Origin: Alphaproteobacteria bacterium
GTDB taxonomy: Bacteria; Pseudomonadota; Alphaproteobacteria; Micropepsales; Micropepsaceae
Assembly (NCBI GenBank): GCA_017983635.1
Contig: JAGOBA010000014.1
Coordinates: 41,983-105,982, forward strand
DNA length: 64,000 nt
Reading direction: 5' to 3'
The translations under genes were made by a program, and so were the position numbers. The notes below the pieces were generated by a model. That model ran no database searches. It saw nothing but the letters and a program-made list of their open reading frames with translations, and was not told the origin of the DNA. Below, piece by piece: positions 47,191 to 56,557 of the stretch (the stretch's first letter is position 1; each line of letters begins with the position of its first letter).

Positions 47191-50100
47191 TTAGTTCGCG
47201 CCAATCGTCATTTGACCCATGTTGGTGCGGGCTTGGATGTCGGGGGCGTACATGTCTTCGACGGAGGCCGCCGGCACGACGTACGAACCCGGCACCGTGG
47301 CGCGCACGATGTAGGCGAAGTGGAAGGTCGGACGCGTTTGCTTGGCGATCTCCTTCGGGTCGGTCGGCTGGTAGTTCGAACCGATATCGAAGGTGACGAC
47401 GAAACGATCGTCACGCGCTTCGGCGATGTTCGACTGCGCCAGCACCGGCAAGAACGGATAGATCGTCGAGCCGTCGTCCTTGCGCTGGACGACACCTTCG
47501 ATCTCGAAGCCCGCGGGCAGGAGGTCGAGCAATGCCATCAGGCGTGCGCGGTTGTCGGCCATCTCACCCGACAGCCGCACGATGAAGCGGTCGTTCTGCT
47601 TCACACTGGCGAGGTTCGCGGGCGCACCCGCCATGGTCAGGATCGCCTTCGAGATCGTCACGCCGTTTTGCGAGGCCGGGAGCGGTGCTGCCGGGATGCC
47701 TTCGGCGGAGACGATGCGCCACACGTCTTTCTGGCCGTTGTTCTTCAGCGAGATGCTCGTATCCATTTGTGCGAGCGTCGGGCTGAAGCGCAGGACCTTG
47801 CCGGACTGGTTGACGGTGGCGCCCGTGACGGCGACGTTGACCGGCGGTGTCGCTTCTTCGACTTCGTGAGCCGCGAGCAACATCCACGCCTTCTCTTGCG
47901 TGGTCGTGTAGTTCAGCCGCGGATCGAAGCCTTGCACGCGGCCGACGAGTGCCGGGATCAAACCCGCCTGCCCGGCCTTTGCGGACATCGCGGTCAAGCC
48001 CGCGATGTCGCGGAGCAACGAGCCGTAATACGTCGTGTCGCTGACGTATTTCTTCGGATCGGCGCCGGCCGAGAGATCGCGCGCCTTCGCAAACGCCGGA
48101 GCGGCGCGAGCGCGGTCGCCGATGTTCGACAGCGCCGCGCCCATGAGACCCAAGGCAAACGGGTTCGTCATGCCTTCGACCCGGGTATCGGCGAAGTAGC
48201 GCAGTTCGCTCGGGTTCAACGTGCCCGCACGCGCGAGCAGGTAGAAGCCGTAGGCGCGGGCGAGGTCGGTGTTGCCTTCCGTGCCGGCCGCCTTGCGCGC
48301 CCATTTGAGTGCGCGTTCGACGCCTTCTTCGGGGATGACATATTTGTGCTCCTTCGCCTGCATCAGGAAGTCGGTCGCGAACATGCCGATATAGGCATCG
48401 GCTTCGCCCGAGATCGAGCTCCACATGCCGAAACTGCCGGCATAGGTCTGCATGTCGAGAATGCGGTAGGCGGCGTCTTGAACGCGGTCCTTGATGTTCT
48501 TGTCCTGCTTCACGTTCGCGAGCAAGGCCAGGTCGTTGTAGTAGACGAGTGGGAACGCGCGGCTGGTCGTTTGTTCGATGCAGCCATAGGGGTAGCGGTC
48601 GAGCCAACGCAGCAGGCCCGGCACGTCGTCGAAGCCGCGGCCGCCCGTTACTGTCACAGCCACTTGCGCGGTGCCGGGTTTGAACGAGGCCAGCAGTTCC
48701 TTGCCGAACTTGTTGTCGCGGCCGGGGCCGACAACGGCGACGTCTTCGGCGGAGACCGGGAGTTGCGGCTCGCGCACTTCGATCGGCCACGAGCGGTCGA
48801 TCTTGAAGCCGTTCGGGCCGGTGACGTTCAGCGCGATCTGGCCGATGCCGAGCGTCGACGCCTCAACGGGCACGGTCAGCAGCTTGCGCTCGCCCGCACC
48901 GAGTTGCGTTGCGACGCGGGTTTGTCCGCCGGGGCTTGCGGTCGAACCGCTCGACTTCACGGTCGCGACGTACTGACCGGGAGCGCCTTCAACATTGTGC
49001 ATGTTGAGGGCGGCCATGATCTTGTCGCCGGGGGCCATGAAGCGCGGCAGGATAACTTCGGCGACAACTGCGTCGCGCACCGTCAGCGGCTGTTCGGCAT
49101 GGCCCAGCTTCGTATTCGTGTAGGCCACCGCCATCAGACGCAGTTCGCCGTTGAAGTCGGGAACGTCGAACGTGACGCTGCCCTTGCCGGCACTATCGAG
49201 CGCGACCAGCCCTGAGAACAGCGACACGGTTCGCTGCGGCACGACCGCGAGCGAGCGGCCACCTACCCCGTCACCACCGGTGCGGAGTTCGCCCATGACC
49301 GCGCGGTCGCCGGAGATCAGGCGGCCGTAGTCGTCGCGCATGTCGAGGCCGAGGCGGCGCTTGTCGAAGTAGTGTTTGTTCGGGTTCGGGCTGTTGAAAT
49401 CGGTCAGCTGCAAGATGCCTTCGTCGACGGCGGCGAGCGTGAGGTAGACCGCTTCGCCCGAGCCTTGGTTCTTCACTTCGACCGGGATCGTCACCTTGCG
49501 GCTGGGCGGAACTTTCTTCTCCGCCTTGATCGAGACTTGCAACGTGCGCGGTGCCGGATCGACGCCGAGCCAGGCGACGCCGATCGAGCGCACGGGTGCG
49601 CGCGTCTGTGCCGACGACAGCGGACGGTAGTGCGTCACGAGCACGTAGGCGCCCGCGCCCCAGTCGGACGAAACCGGGATCGAAATCGACGTGCCGGAGG
49701 CCGAGACGGTGATCTCACGCGTGAAGTGGATCTTGTTCGAGGCAACAACGATCAATGCTTTGCCGTCGGACGGCGGGTTGACCGAGACCTTCGCGCTTTC
49801 GCCGGAGGCGTAGAGCGTCTTGTCGGTGGCGACGGCGACGCGGTCGGGCCGGTCGTTCGTTGCGCCCGAACCCCAGCCGGACCAGAAACGGTACGCCGTG
49901 GTCGCGCCCGTCGACGGGTCGGCAACCGTGAGGCGGTAGGAGCCCCACGGCAGCGCCTTCGAAACCTTGAACGCGGTGCGGCCGTCGAGGTCAGCCCTGC
50001 CGCCATCGACGATGCGGTCGTTCACGACGCGCTCGTACTTCCAGTCGTTGTCGACTTGGTACCAGCGGTAGTCGATGTCTTCGTTGACAAGTTCCCAGGT

Positions 50101-52131
50101 GACGTTGTTCACGGCCTTGGGTTTGCCTTCGGCATCGACCGCCAAAACTTCGAAGTTCGCCGGGGTGTTCTCTTGGATGGAGTCCCACTCGAACGCCGGG
50201 CGAACGCCGATCATGGTGTCGCGCGTGCGGACCGGCAGCGTGACCTGATCGGCGGTGGTGCGGCCGCCGGGTTCGTAGATCGCGACGTTGATCAGCGCCT
50301 TGAGCGCCAGCGAAGTTTCGGCGAGTTCGTCGATCGCGGCGGTGGCTTGCGTTTTGCCGGCGGCGTCGGTCTCCGGCACGCTCATGGTCACTTGCGTGCC
50401 TTCGAACGTGTCGTCGACTTTGCCGAAGCGGTAGCCCTTCAATGCGGCGAGGGAGGCGAACGGATCGCTGTCGCTGGTGATGGTCATCGTGCCTTCGCCG
50501 CCGAGGCCCGCAGCCGGCGCGCCATAGAGGAAGCGGCCATTGACGTTGATGACGACAGGGTTGCCCGGGCGCAGAATCTTGTCCGCCGGTTTCAGTTCGA
50601 CCTTCAGCTTTTGCGGCACGAAGTCCTGCACGTCGAAGGCCACCCGGCCGATCGGCTCACCCTTCGGGTCGATGTACGCCGCCACCTGCCAACGGCCACG
50701 CGGGGCGGTCGCGGTTAGCGTCACGGGCGTCGAGATGCCGCCTGCTTGCAAATCGTTCACCACCCACTTCTTCGCTTCCAAGCCATCGGGACGCGAGAGC
50801 ACGAAGTTGAGCTGCGTGTCGCCCAGCGCTTTCGCTTGTTGATCGCGCAGCAGGGTGACGACGTTGACGGTCTCCGCCGGGCGATAAACGCCGCGGTCGG
50901 TGTAGAGATAGGCGTCGATCTGTTCGGGCGAAGCGCGGCCTTCGACGCCGCGGTCGGTCAGGTCGAACGCAGGGCGGCGCAGGTCGAGGAACGTGAAGTC
51001 GCCGTTGGCGCCATAGGCCATCACGACGACCGGTTCGGAGCCACCGGTGCCGCGGGCGATGCCGGCCGGGAACACGGCGCGGCCGTCGCCGTCGGTGCGG
51101 ACGCGCATCAGTTCTTCGTTGTTGCGGGCGACGAGCGCGACGTTGACGCCGGAGAGTTCACCCGCGCTCTTCAGCGAGCGGACGAAGACGCTGAGCCCGT
51201 CTTTGCCCTTGAACGTGGTCAGGCCCAGGTCGGTGTCGACGACGAATTGCGCGGCGCGCGGCTTCCATTCGACGTTTTCTTCCGTCGAGCCCTTGTCGGC
51301 CGAGTCTTGCGCGATGATCAGGTAGGCGCCCGGCTGCTTTTCCTTCAGTGCCGTGCGGAGCGGAAAGAGCGTGATCGCCTCATCGTTGCGGCGGTTGTTC
51401 GGGACGGTCAGTTGGCCGGTCCACACGACTTGGCCTTGTTCGCCTTCGATGGTCGTGCGTTCGTAGTCGTAGAATTCGCGTTGATCGACGACGCCGGTTT
51501 GCAGCTGCGACAGCAAGCGATCACCGACGCGCACGACTTTGACGTCGAGCTTGGCGACGTTGACGGTCGTGATCGGAACGCCACCGACGTTGTCGCGCGG
51601 TAGGACGAGGCCGTTACCGAAGCGGACGAGCGAGGGCTTGTCGCGCAATTCGACGGGCAGCGTTTCGGCCTTCGTCAGCTTTTCTTGTTCCTTGCCGTCG
51701 ACCTTTACCGCCGGCAAGCCGGGCTTCAACTCAAGCTGATAGGTTTGACCGAATACGAGACCTTGGATGCAGAGGCGATCTTGGGTGACGCGAACTGCGA
51801 TCTTCGCTTCGGGATCGAACTTCAAATAATCTTCGTACTTTGTCGCGCCGGTGTCATCGAGCTTGCGGGTGAAGACGAGGCAGGCTTCGGGTTCTTCGCC
51901 GGAGGTTTGCACTTCGAGACGGCGGAAGGCGAAGTAGGGTGCGGGCGGTTCGGGGGTTGCGGTGACGGGAGTGGTCGTTCCCGTGGTGCCGGTGGTTCCG
52001 GAGGTGGTGCCGGTTATTGTGCCGTCGTCGGCGGTTTGGACCGGCATCTGTTGGCCGACATATTTCACAGACAAGAAGATCGCCGCCGTGAGTGCCACGA
52101 CGACTGCCAGAACGATCAGCACACGCTGCAT
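47191..52131 (-). CDS. Bacterial alpha-2-macroglobulin (YfhM type)
   Basis: A 1646-residue periplasmic protease trap. The N-terminus is a membrane anchor (about 5-25), not a lipobox, followed by a low-complexity Thr/Gly linker (about 37-58). The body has MG-type beta domains; the thioester motif is intact as YPYGCIEQTTSRAFP. The bait region before it cannot be delimited. It is thought to guard the cell when the envelope is breached, with the neighbouring pbpC repairing peptidoglycan. The stop is at 47191, 34 bp before the pbpC start. Confidence 0.92.
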   Translation of the reverse strand: MQRVLIVLAVVVALTAAIFLSVKYVGQQMPVQTADDGTITGTTSGTTGTTGTTTPVTATPEPPAPYFAFRRLEVQTSGEEPEACLVFTRKLDDTGATKYEDYLKFDPEAKIAVRVTQDRLCIQGLVFGQTYQLELKPGLPAVKVDGKEQEKLTKAETLPVELRDKPSLVRFGNGLVLPRDNVGGVPITTVNVAKLDVKVVRVGDRLLSQLQTGVVDQREFYDYERTTIEGEQGQVVWTGQLTVPNNRRNDEAITLFPLRTALKEKQPGAYLIIAQDSADKGSTEENVEWKPRAAQFVVDTDLGLTTFKGKDGLSVFVRSLKSAGELSGVNVALVARNNEELMRVRTDGDGRAVFPAGIARGTGGSEPVVVMAYGANGDFTFLDLRRPAFDLTDRGVEGRASPEQIDAYLYTDRGVYRPAETVNVVTLLRDQQAKALGDTQLNFVLSRPDGLEAKKWVVNDLQAGGISTPVTLTATAPRGRWQVAAYIDPKGEPIGRVAFDVQDFVPQKLKVELKPADKILRPGNPVVINVNGRFLYGAPAAGLGGEGTMTITSDSDPFASLAALKGYRFGKVDDTFEGTQVTMSVPETDAAGKTQATAAIDELAETSLALKALINVAIYEPGGRTTADQVTLPVRTRDTMIGVRPAFEWDSIQENTPANFEVLAVDAEGKPKAVNNVTWELVNEDIDYRWYQVDNDWKYERVVNDRIVDGGRADLDGRTAFKVSKALPWGSYRLTVADPSTGATTAYRFWSGWGSGATNDRPDRVAVATDKTLYASGESAKVSVNPPSDGKALIVVASNKIHFTREITVSASGTSISIPVSSDWGAGAYVLVTHYRPLSSAQTRAPVRSIGVAWLGVDPAPRTLQVSIKAEKKVPPSRKVTIPVEVKNQGSGEAVYLTLAAVDEGILQLTDFNSPNPNKHYFDKRRLGLDMRDDYGRLISGDRAVMGELRTGGDGVGGRSLAVVPQRTVSLFSGLVALDSAGKGSVTFDVPDFNGELRLMAVAYTNTKLGHAEQPLTVRDAVVAEVILPRFMAPGDKIMAALNMHNVEGAPGQYVATVKSSGSTASPGGQTRVATQLGAGERKLLTVPVEASTLGIGQIALNVTGPNGFKIDRSWPIEVREPQLPVSAEDVAVVGPGRDNKFGKELLASFKPGTAQVAVTVTGGRGFDDVPGLLRWLDRYPYGCIEQTTSRAFPLVYYNDLALLANVKQDKNIKDRVQDAAYRILDMQTYAGSFGMWSSISGEADAYIGMFATDFLMQAKEHKYVIPEEGVERALKWARKAAGTEGNTDLARAYGFYLLARAGTLNPSELRYFADTRVEGMTNPFALGLMGAALSNIGDRARAAPAFAKARDLSAGADPKKYVSDTTYYGSLLRDIAGLTAMSAKAGQAGLIPALVGRVQGFDPRLNYTTTQEKAWMLLAAHEVEEATPPVNVAVTGATVNQSGKVLRFSPTLAQMDTSISLKNNGQKDVWRIVSAEGIPAAPLPASQNGVTISKAILTMAGAPANLASVKQNDRFIVRLSGEMADNRARLMALLDLLPAGFEIEGVVQRKDDGSTIYPFLPVLAQSNIAEARDDRFVVTFDIGSNYQPTDPKEIAKQTRPTFHFAYIVRATVPGSYVVPAASVEDMYAPDIQARTNMGQMTIGAN

Positions 52132-52428
52132 AGAATTTTACCCCGAGATCACGAGTTCGCCGGCGCGAAGGTCCGCCGCGCCACGGCCCGTTGTTAGCAC
52201 ATCATTCTTCCGGTGCGCAGGTCAGCGGTGACCGTCACACTGCGCGCCTATCGTGACGGCTTTTTGTCCTAAAAACGAGTGGTTTGCCGCAATTGGCGAC
52301 GATCGCGCGGGCTGAGGTTCACGTGCGCGGTGCTAGGTTCTCGATTGCGAATCAGTGTTGCGGCGGACAGCCGCCAGTTGTTGAATGCGGCCGCGCTCTC
52401 GCGCAGGCGGCATGTACGGGGAAGCTCC
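52132..52428. other. Intergenic region between macroglobulin and L,D-transpeptidase genes
   Basis: Nearly 300 bp between divergent genes. It holds the hairpin at 52232-52265. Otherwise I see no gene; the open frame before 52429 is upstream leader and not part of the transpeptidase. Confidence 0.5.
52232..52265 (+). terminator. Hairpin followed by T-run
   Basis: CCGTCAC (52232-52238) and GTGACGG (52253-52259) form a 7-bp stem with a 14-base loop, followed by TTTTT (52261-52265). It looks like a rho-independent terminator on the plus strand, but no plus-strand gene ends before it. It may block stray transcription or end a small unannotated RNA. Confidence 0.35.
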
Positions 52429-53961
52429 ATGGTGGCTTGGTTCAAAGTGCCGGGTTTGGGCCGTGCGGTTAACCGCTTTGTCCTGGCGGCGGCCCTTGGT
52501 CTTGGCAGCGTTAGCACCGCGGTCGCCGGCGACTGTGGCGATATTGGCCGTTCTCTGCGCGGCAACGAGGCGGGGCTCGATAACAAGGCCGTTCAGGCGT
52601 TCTACGACTCGTTCGGGAGCGGTTGCGCGTGGGACGAAAATGCGGGTGCCGCACTAGTTGCGGCGCTGCAGGGGGCCGCAGACCATGGGCTTGAACCTGC
52701 CTTGTTCCATGCCGACGCGATGGCGATGCGGGACGATGCGGCGCGGGACGTTCTGATGACCGATGGCGCCCTGAAATACGCGTCGGTGATGACCTATGGC
52801 CTAAGCGGCAAGGCGCCGTCGGCCCGGGATCGGGCGCATTCGAAGTCGAAGGGCGAGTTCGTCGACCGGCTGATCGACGCATTGATCCAGGGCGAGGTGG
52901 CGGCATGGCTCGACGCTTTGCCGCCCAAAACCGATACTTACGAACGGCTGAGGGCTGCGCTTACGACCTATCGGGCGATTGCGCAGGCTGGCGGCTGGGA
53001 ACCGGTTCCGAACTCGGTGGCCGGAAAGTGGCGACGGAAGTCGAAGGACTATTCGGGATTGCGCCGGCGGTTGGCGATGGAGGGTGACCTCGCCGCCGAT
53101 AACGGCTCGGCGCGCTATGACGACGAACTTTGGGCCGCGGTCGTCAAGTTTCAGGAGCGCAATAGTCTGCGCGCCGATGGGCGGCTGACGCCGAAAACGA
53201 TTGACCGGCTGAACATTTCGGCGAGCCAAAGGGTTGCCCAGATTGCGCTGAATCTCGACCGGCTGCGCGTGGCGGAGCGCGATACGCCGGCGACGCGCGT
53301 GGAGGTCAATGCACCGGCGGCGACAGCAGTGCTGTTTCGCGACGGCGCGCCGTTCCTGCGCATGAACGCCGTGGTAGGGGCGCCTGACGGGCACGAGACT
53401 CCGACGCTGACCAGCACGATCGACACAATCGTCCTCAATCCGACGTGGACCATTCCGCAGTCGATTATCGAGAAGGAGATCAAGCCCGCCTTGAAGCGCA
53501 ACAAAAAGTACCTGGAGCAGAACCGGATGTACTGGGTGCGCGATCAACTGGTGCAGGAGGCCGGGCCGCACAACGCTTTGGGCCGGATCAAATTCGACTT
53601 CCCGAATCGCTACAGCGTCTATCTGCACGACACACCCTCGCGGCGCGCATTCACCGACCCCGAGCGGGCGCTGAGCCATGGCTGTGTGCGGCTTGAGCGT
53701 CCGCTCGACCTCGCGGTGGAGTTGTTGAAAGCCGATGCTGCGTGGGACGGAAATGCCATAGAAGACGCTATTCGCGAGGGGGCTACGCGGCGCATAGCGC
53801 TTAGCGAGCCGATGCCGGTGGTCATTACCTATCAAACCGCCTTTGTCGCCGAGGATGGGTCTACGCATTTCCGGCCGGATATCTATGGCCGGGATACGCA
53901 GCTGACCTTGGTCCTGTCGGAACGCGCAGCCACGATGAGGTCCGAACCGCCACAGTGGTAA
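52429..53961 (+). CDS. L,D-transpeptidase (YcbB/LdtD type)
   Basis: A 510-residue periplasmic enzyme that cross-links peptidoglycan through 3-3 bonds. Signal region about 18-36 (cleavage after VAG/AVA). A peptidoglycan-binding motif is seen in YDDELWAAVVKFQERNSLRADGRLTPKTIDRLN and the YkuD catalytic part has HDTPSRRAF and SHGCVRLE with the active-site cysteine. The ATG at 52429 follows GGGAAG; the longer frame upstream is not likely coding. Confidence 0.92.
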   Translation: MVAWFKVPGLGRAVNRFVLAAALGLGSVSTAVAGDCGDIGRSLRGNEAGLDNKAVQAFYDSFGSGCAWDENAGAALVAALQGAADHGLEPALFHADAMAMRDDAARDVLMTDGALKYASVMTYGLSGKAPSARDRAHSKSKGEFVDRLIDALIQGEVAAWLDALPPKTDTYERLRAALTTYRAIAQAGGWEPVPNSVAGKWRRKSKDYSGLRRRLAMEGDLAADNGSARYDDELWAAVVKFQERNSLRADGRLTPKTIDRLNISASQRVAQIALNLDRLRVAERDTPATRVEVNAPAATAVLFRDGAPFLRMNAVVGAPDGHETPTLTSTIDTIVLNPTWTIPQSIIEKEIKPALKRNKKYLEQNRMYWVRDQLVQEAGPHNALGRIKFDFPNRYSVYLHDTPSRRAFTDPERALSHGCVRLERPLDLAVELLKADAAWDGNAIEDAIREGATRRIALSEPMPVVITYQTAFVAEDGSTHFRPDIYGRDTQLTLVLSERAATMRSEPPQW

Positions 53962-54068
53962 TTTGGTGTGCCGGACCTACCATTAACATCTGGCGCGTGT
54001 GCGGCTCTCGTTATATTGGTGATTCTCGATTGTGGGGGACCGACCGGCAAAAGCTGGCGGCATGACTG

Positions 54069-55196
54069 GTGCGCATTTTCTTCGTCGTCATAGGGCTATT
54101 GCTGCTCGCGGGCTGTGCGTCGACAGACGTCGACACGGCTGATTCGGCGACTTCCGAACGATTTCAAGCATTTAAGACCGGCAACGTGATCTTGCCGATG
54201 GGCACGATTGAGGCGGCCGATTGGACGATCAATCGCCAGGCCGCCTATTCGCTGCTCGCGGCCGGGCGTTGGCGCGAGCTCGCGGATCTGGTGCAGCGCA
54301 AGGGGATCAACAACGATCTCGCCTGGTATTATCTTGGACGCGCGGCCGAGGGGCTTGGCGAAGCCGATCTGGCGCGCACCTATTATCAGAAAAGCGTCGA
54401 TCGCACGCAGTCCGACAAATACAGCCAGCGCTGCCAAGGCAAGGTCGTGAGTCTGTGCGATGGGTTCGACTTCCCGGACGTGGCGCAGGCGCGGTTGTCG
54501 TCACTTCAGGCGGCGGCGCCGGCCGATCCGACGGGACCAGCGGTGGCCGACAGCGGCAGCAAGCTGCTGCGCACCGGGACTGGCTTTGCGGTCGATCCGG
54601 CCGGCTTCGTGGTCACGAATTATCACGTGGTGCAGGCGTGCGGCGCGGTATCGTTTTTGCTGACGAACAGCGCGTCGGCGGATGCGAACGTGGTCGCCAG
54701 CGATCCGGTGAATGATCTGGCGTTGTTGAAGCTTGGCTCCGGCTTGAAGTCGACCGCGACGTTTCAGGACCCGGAAAAGCTGCGCGCGGGCGACGACATC
54801 ATCGTGTTCGGCTATCCGCTGCTGGGGCAACTCGCAAGTTCGGGCAACCTGACGCGCGGGTCGGTGACGGCGATGTCGGGACTGCGCGACGACACGCGTT
54901 ACTTCCAGATGTCGGCGCCCATTCAGCTCGGCAACTCAGGCGGGCCGGTGTTGAACCAAGGTGGGCGCGTCTCGGGGATCGTGACCTATAAGCTGAACGC
55001 GGCCCGCGAATTGAAGGCGACTGGCGACATTTCGCAGAATGTGAACTTTGCGCTGAAGACGTCGGTGCTTCGCGCGTTCCTGGACAGCAACGGCGTGAAG
55101 TACGCGCACACGGACAACGCCGGTTCGCAGGCCGCCGCCGATATCGGCAACGATGCCGCGAAATATACTGGCATCGTCGGTTGCTATAAGAATTAA
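54069..55196 (+). CDS. Lipoprotein trypsin-like serine protease
   Basis: A 375-residue envelope protease. The N-terminus is a lipoprotein signal (LLLLAGCAS), and starts at GTG. Residues 50-150 are helical and TPR-like (AWYYLGRAAEGLGEADLARTYYQKSV). The trypsin-like domain has VVTNYHVVQACG (His), DPVNDLALLKL (Asp) and IQLGNSGGPVLNQ (Ser). It has no PDZ domain. Its stop overlaps the end of the converging HlyD gene by 4 bp. It may process surface proteins exported by the nearby secretion system; that is inference. Confidence 0.85.
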   Translation: MRIFFVVIGLLLLAGCASTDVDTADSATSERFQAFKTGNVILPMGTIEAADWTINRQAAYSLLAAGRWRELADLVQRKGINNDLAWYYLGRAAEGLGEADLARTYYQKSVDRTQSDKYSQRCQGKVVSLCDGFDFPDVAQARLSSLQAAAPADPTGPAVADSGSKLLRTGTGFAVDPAGFVVTNYHVVQACGAVSFLLTNSASADANVVASDPVNDLALLKLGSGLKSTATFQDPEKLRAGDDIIVFGYPLLGQLASSGNLTRGSVTAMSGLRDDTRYFQMSAPIQLGNSGGPVLNQGGRVSGIVTYKLNAARELKATGDISQNVNFALKTSVLRAFLDSNGVKYAHTDNAGSQAAADIGNDAAKYTGIVGCYKN

Positions 55197-56557
55197 GGTT
55201 CGCGCAGCGCCGTGTCCCAGGTGCGGGTCACGGGTTTGAGCAGGTAGGCCAACACCGAGCGCGAGCCGGTCTTGACATCGACTTCTGCGTCCATGCCGGG
55301 CAGGATGCGCGCGTCCAGGCGATCGCGCATGTGATCGTCGTTCAAGCGTACGCGGATCTTGTAGAAGGACTGGCCATCCTGGGTCGCGAAGGTCGAGGCC
55401 GAGATGCGCTCGATCTTGCCTTGCAGCGTGCCGAACGTCGCGTAGTCGAACGCCGAGACGCGGATGTCCGCGTGCTGGCCCACGGTCACATGACCGATAT
55501 CTTGCGGCTTCACGTCGGCCATCACGACCAGCGGCTCGTTCGTCGGCACGATTTCCATCAAGGTTTCGCCCGGTTTCGCGACGGCGTTGATCGCTTTGAT
55601 CGAGAGACCGGTCACGATGCCATCGACGGGGGCGGTGATGTTCAAGCGGCCGGCGCGGCCCTTTTCGTTCTTCAATGCCGCCTCGACTTCGGCGAACTCG
55701 CCCGTCAGCTTGGCGATCTGTTCCTGCGAGGCCGCGCGGGTCGTCGCCTCGAATTCCTTGTATTTGCGATCGTACTCTGCGAGTTCGCTTTCCGCCCGCG
55801 CGAGTTGATCCTTCGCGCTCAAGCGTTGCTTCAAGCGGTCGGCGGCGTCGCGCTGGGCACCGTAGTAGCGGTCGCGGGTGGTCAGCTTGCGGTCGAATAG
55901 GTCCTTGCGCATAGCGAGTTCGTCGTTGGCGATGCTTTCGTCACGGCGAAGCACGAAGAGCTGCGAGGTTAGGCGTTCGACCTCGGACTTGCGCTGCGCG
56001 ATCTGAGCGTTCAGCACCATGCGCTGAGTCTCGTTCGCTTGGATTCGGGCGGTGTAGAGCGATTGCTGCTCGATCTTCTGGCGCTCGAAGCCGGTGACGA
56101 TCTTCGTGAACTCCGGCACGCGGCCTTCGAAGATCGCGCGTTCGCCTTCGATGGCGAGCAATTGGCCCGCGCGCTTGGCATTCAGCTGATCGAGCCGGCC
56201 TTCGTTGTCGAGGGCGGCGAGCTTCAACAGCGTTTGGCCGGCGCGCACGTGCTCGCCTTCGGCCACCATGATCTGCGAGATCACGCCGCCTTCGAGATGT
56301 TGGATGGCGACGAGTTCACCGGCCGGCGTCACGCGTCCGCGGGCGTTCGTCACGACGTCGACATAGGTCAACGCCGACCACACTATGCCTGCAACCACGA
56401 CGCCGCAGAGCGCGTAGACGAGTTGTGTCACGCTCTTGGACGGCGGGCGCTCCTCAAGCTCGATCGCCTGGTTCAAAGCGACGACGCCCGGATCGAAGAG
56501 AAGTTTGACCTTGGTCGCGGTCTGTTTGATGACCTGCTTGTTGAGCGTGTCGATCAT
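55193..56557 (-). CDS. HlyD-family type I secretion adaptor
   Basis: A 454-residue membrane fusion protein: a cytoplasmic N-terminus, one membrane helix (about 47-66), the conserved lipoyl half IQHLEGGVISQIMVAEGEHVRAGQTLL, a long coiled-coil hairpin (about 110-300) and the second lipoyl half/beta-barrel (NITAPVDGIVTGLSIKAINAVAKPGETLMEIVP). Its start overlaps the stop of the upstream ABC gene by 4 bp. It would link the two ABC subunits to an outer-membrane channel, whose gene is not in this window. Confidence 0.92.
   Translation of the reverse strand: MIDTLNKQVIKQTATKVKLLFDPGVVALNQAIELEERPPSKSVTQLVYALCGVVVAGIVWSALTYVDVVTNARGRVTPAGELVAIQHLEGGVISQIMVAEGEHVRAGQTLLKLAALDNEGRLDQLNAKRAGQLLAIEGERAIFEGRVPEFTKIVTGFERQKIEQQSLYTARIQANETQRMVLNAQIAQRKSEVERLTSQLFVLRRDESIANDELAMRKDLFDRKLTTRDRYYGAQRDAADRLKQRLSAKDQLARAESELAEYDRKYKEFEATTRAASQEQIAKLTGEFAEVEAALKNEKGRAGRLNITAPVDGIVTGLSIKAINAVAKPGETLMEIVPTNEPLVVMADVKPQDIGHVTVGQHADIRVSAFDYATFGTLQGKIERISASTFATQDGQSFYKIRVRLNDDHMRDRLDARILPGMDAEVDVKTGSRSVLAYLLKPVTRTWDTALREP

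Noticed and set aside
46819..49215. A 798-codon open frame on the plus strand.
   Set aside because: It is antisense to pbpC and the macroglobulin gene, both of which have clear motifs; GC-rich DNA produces such shadows.
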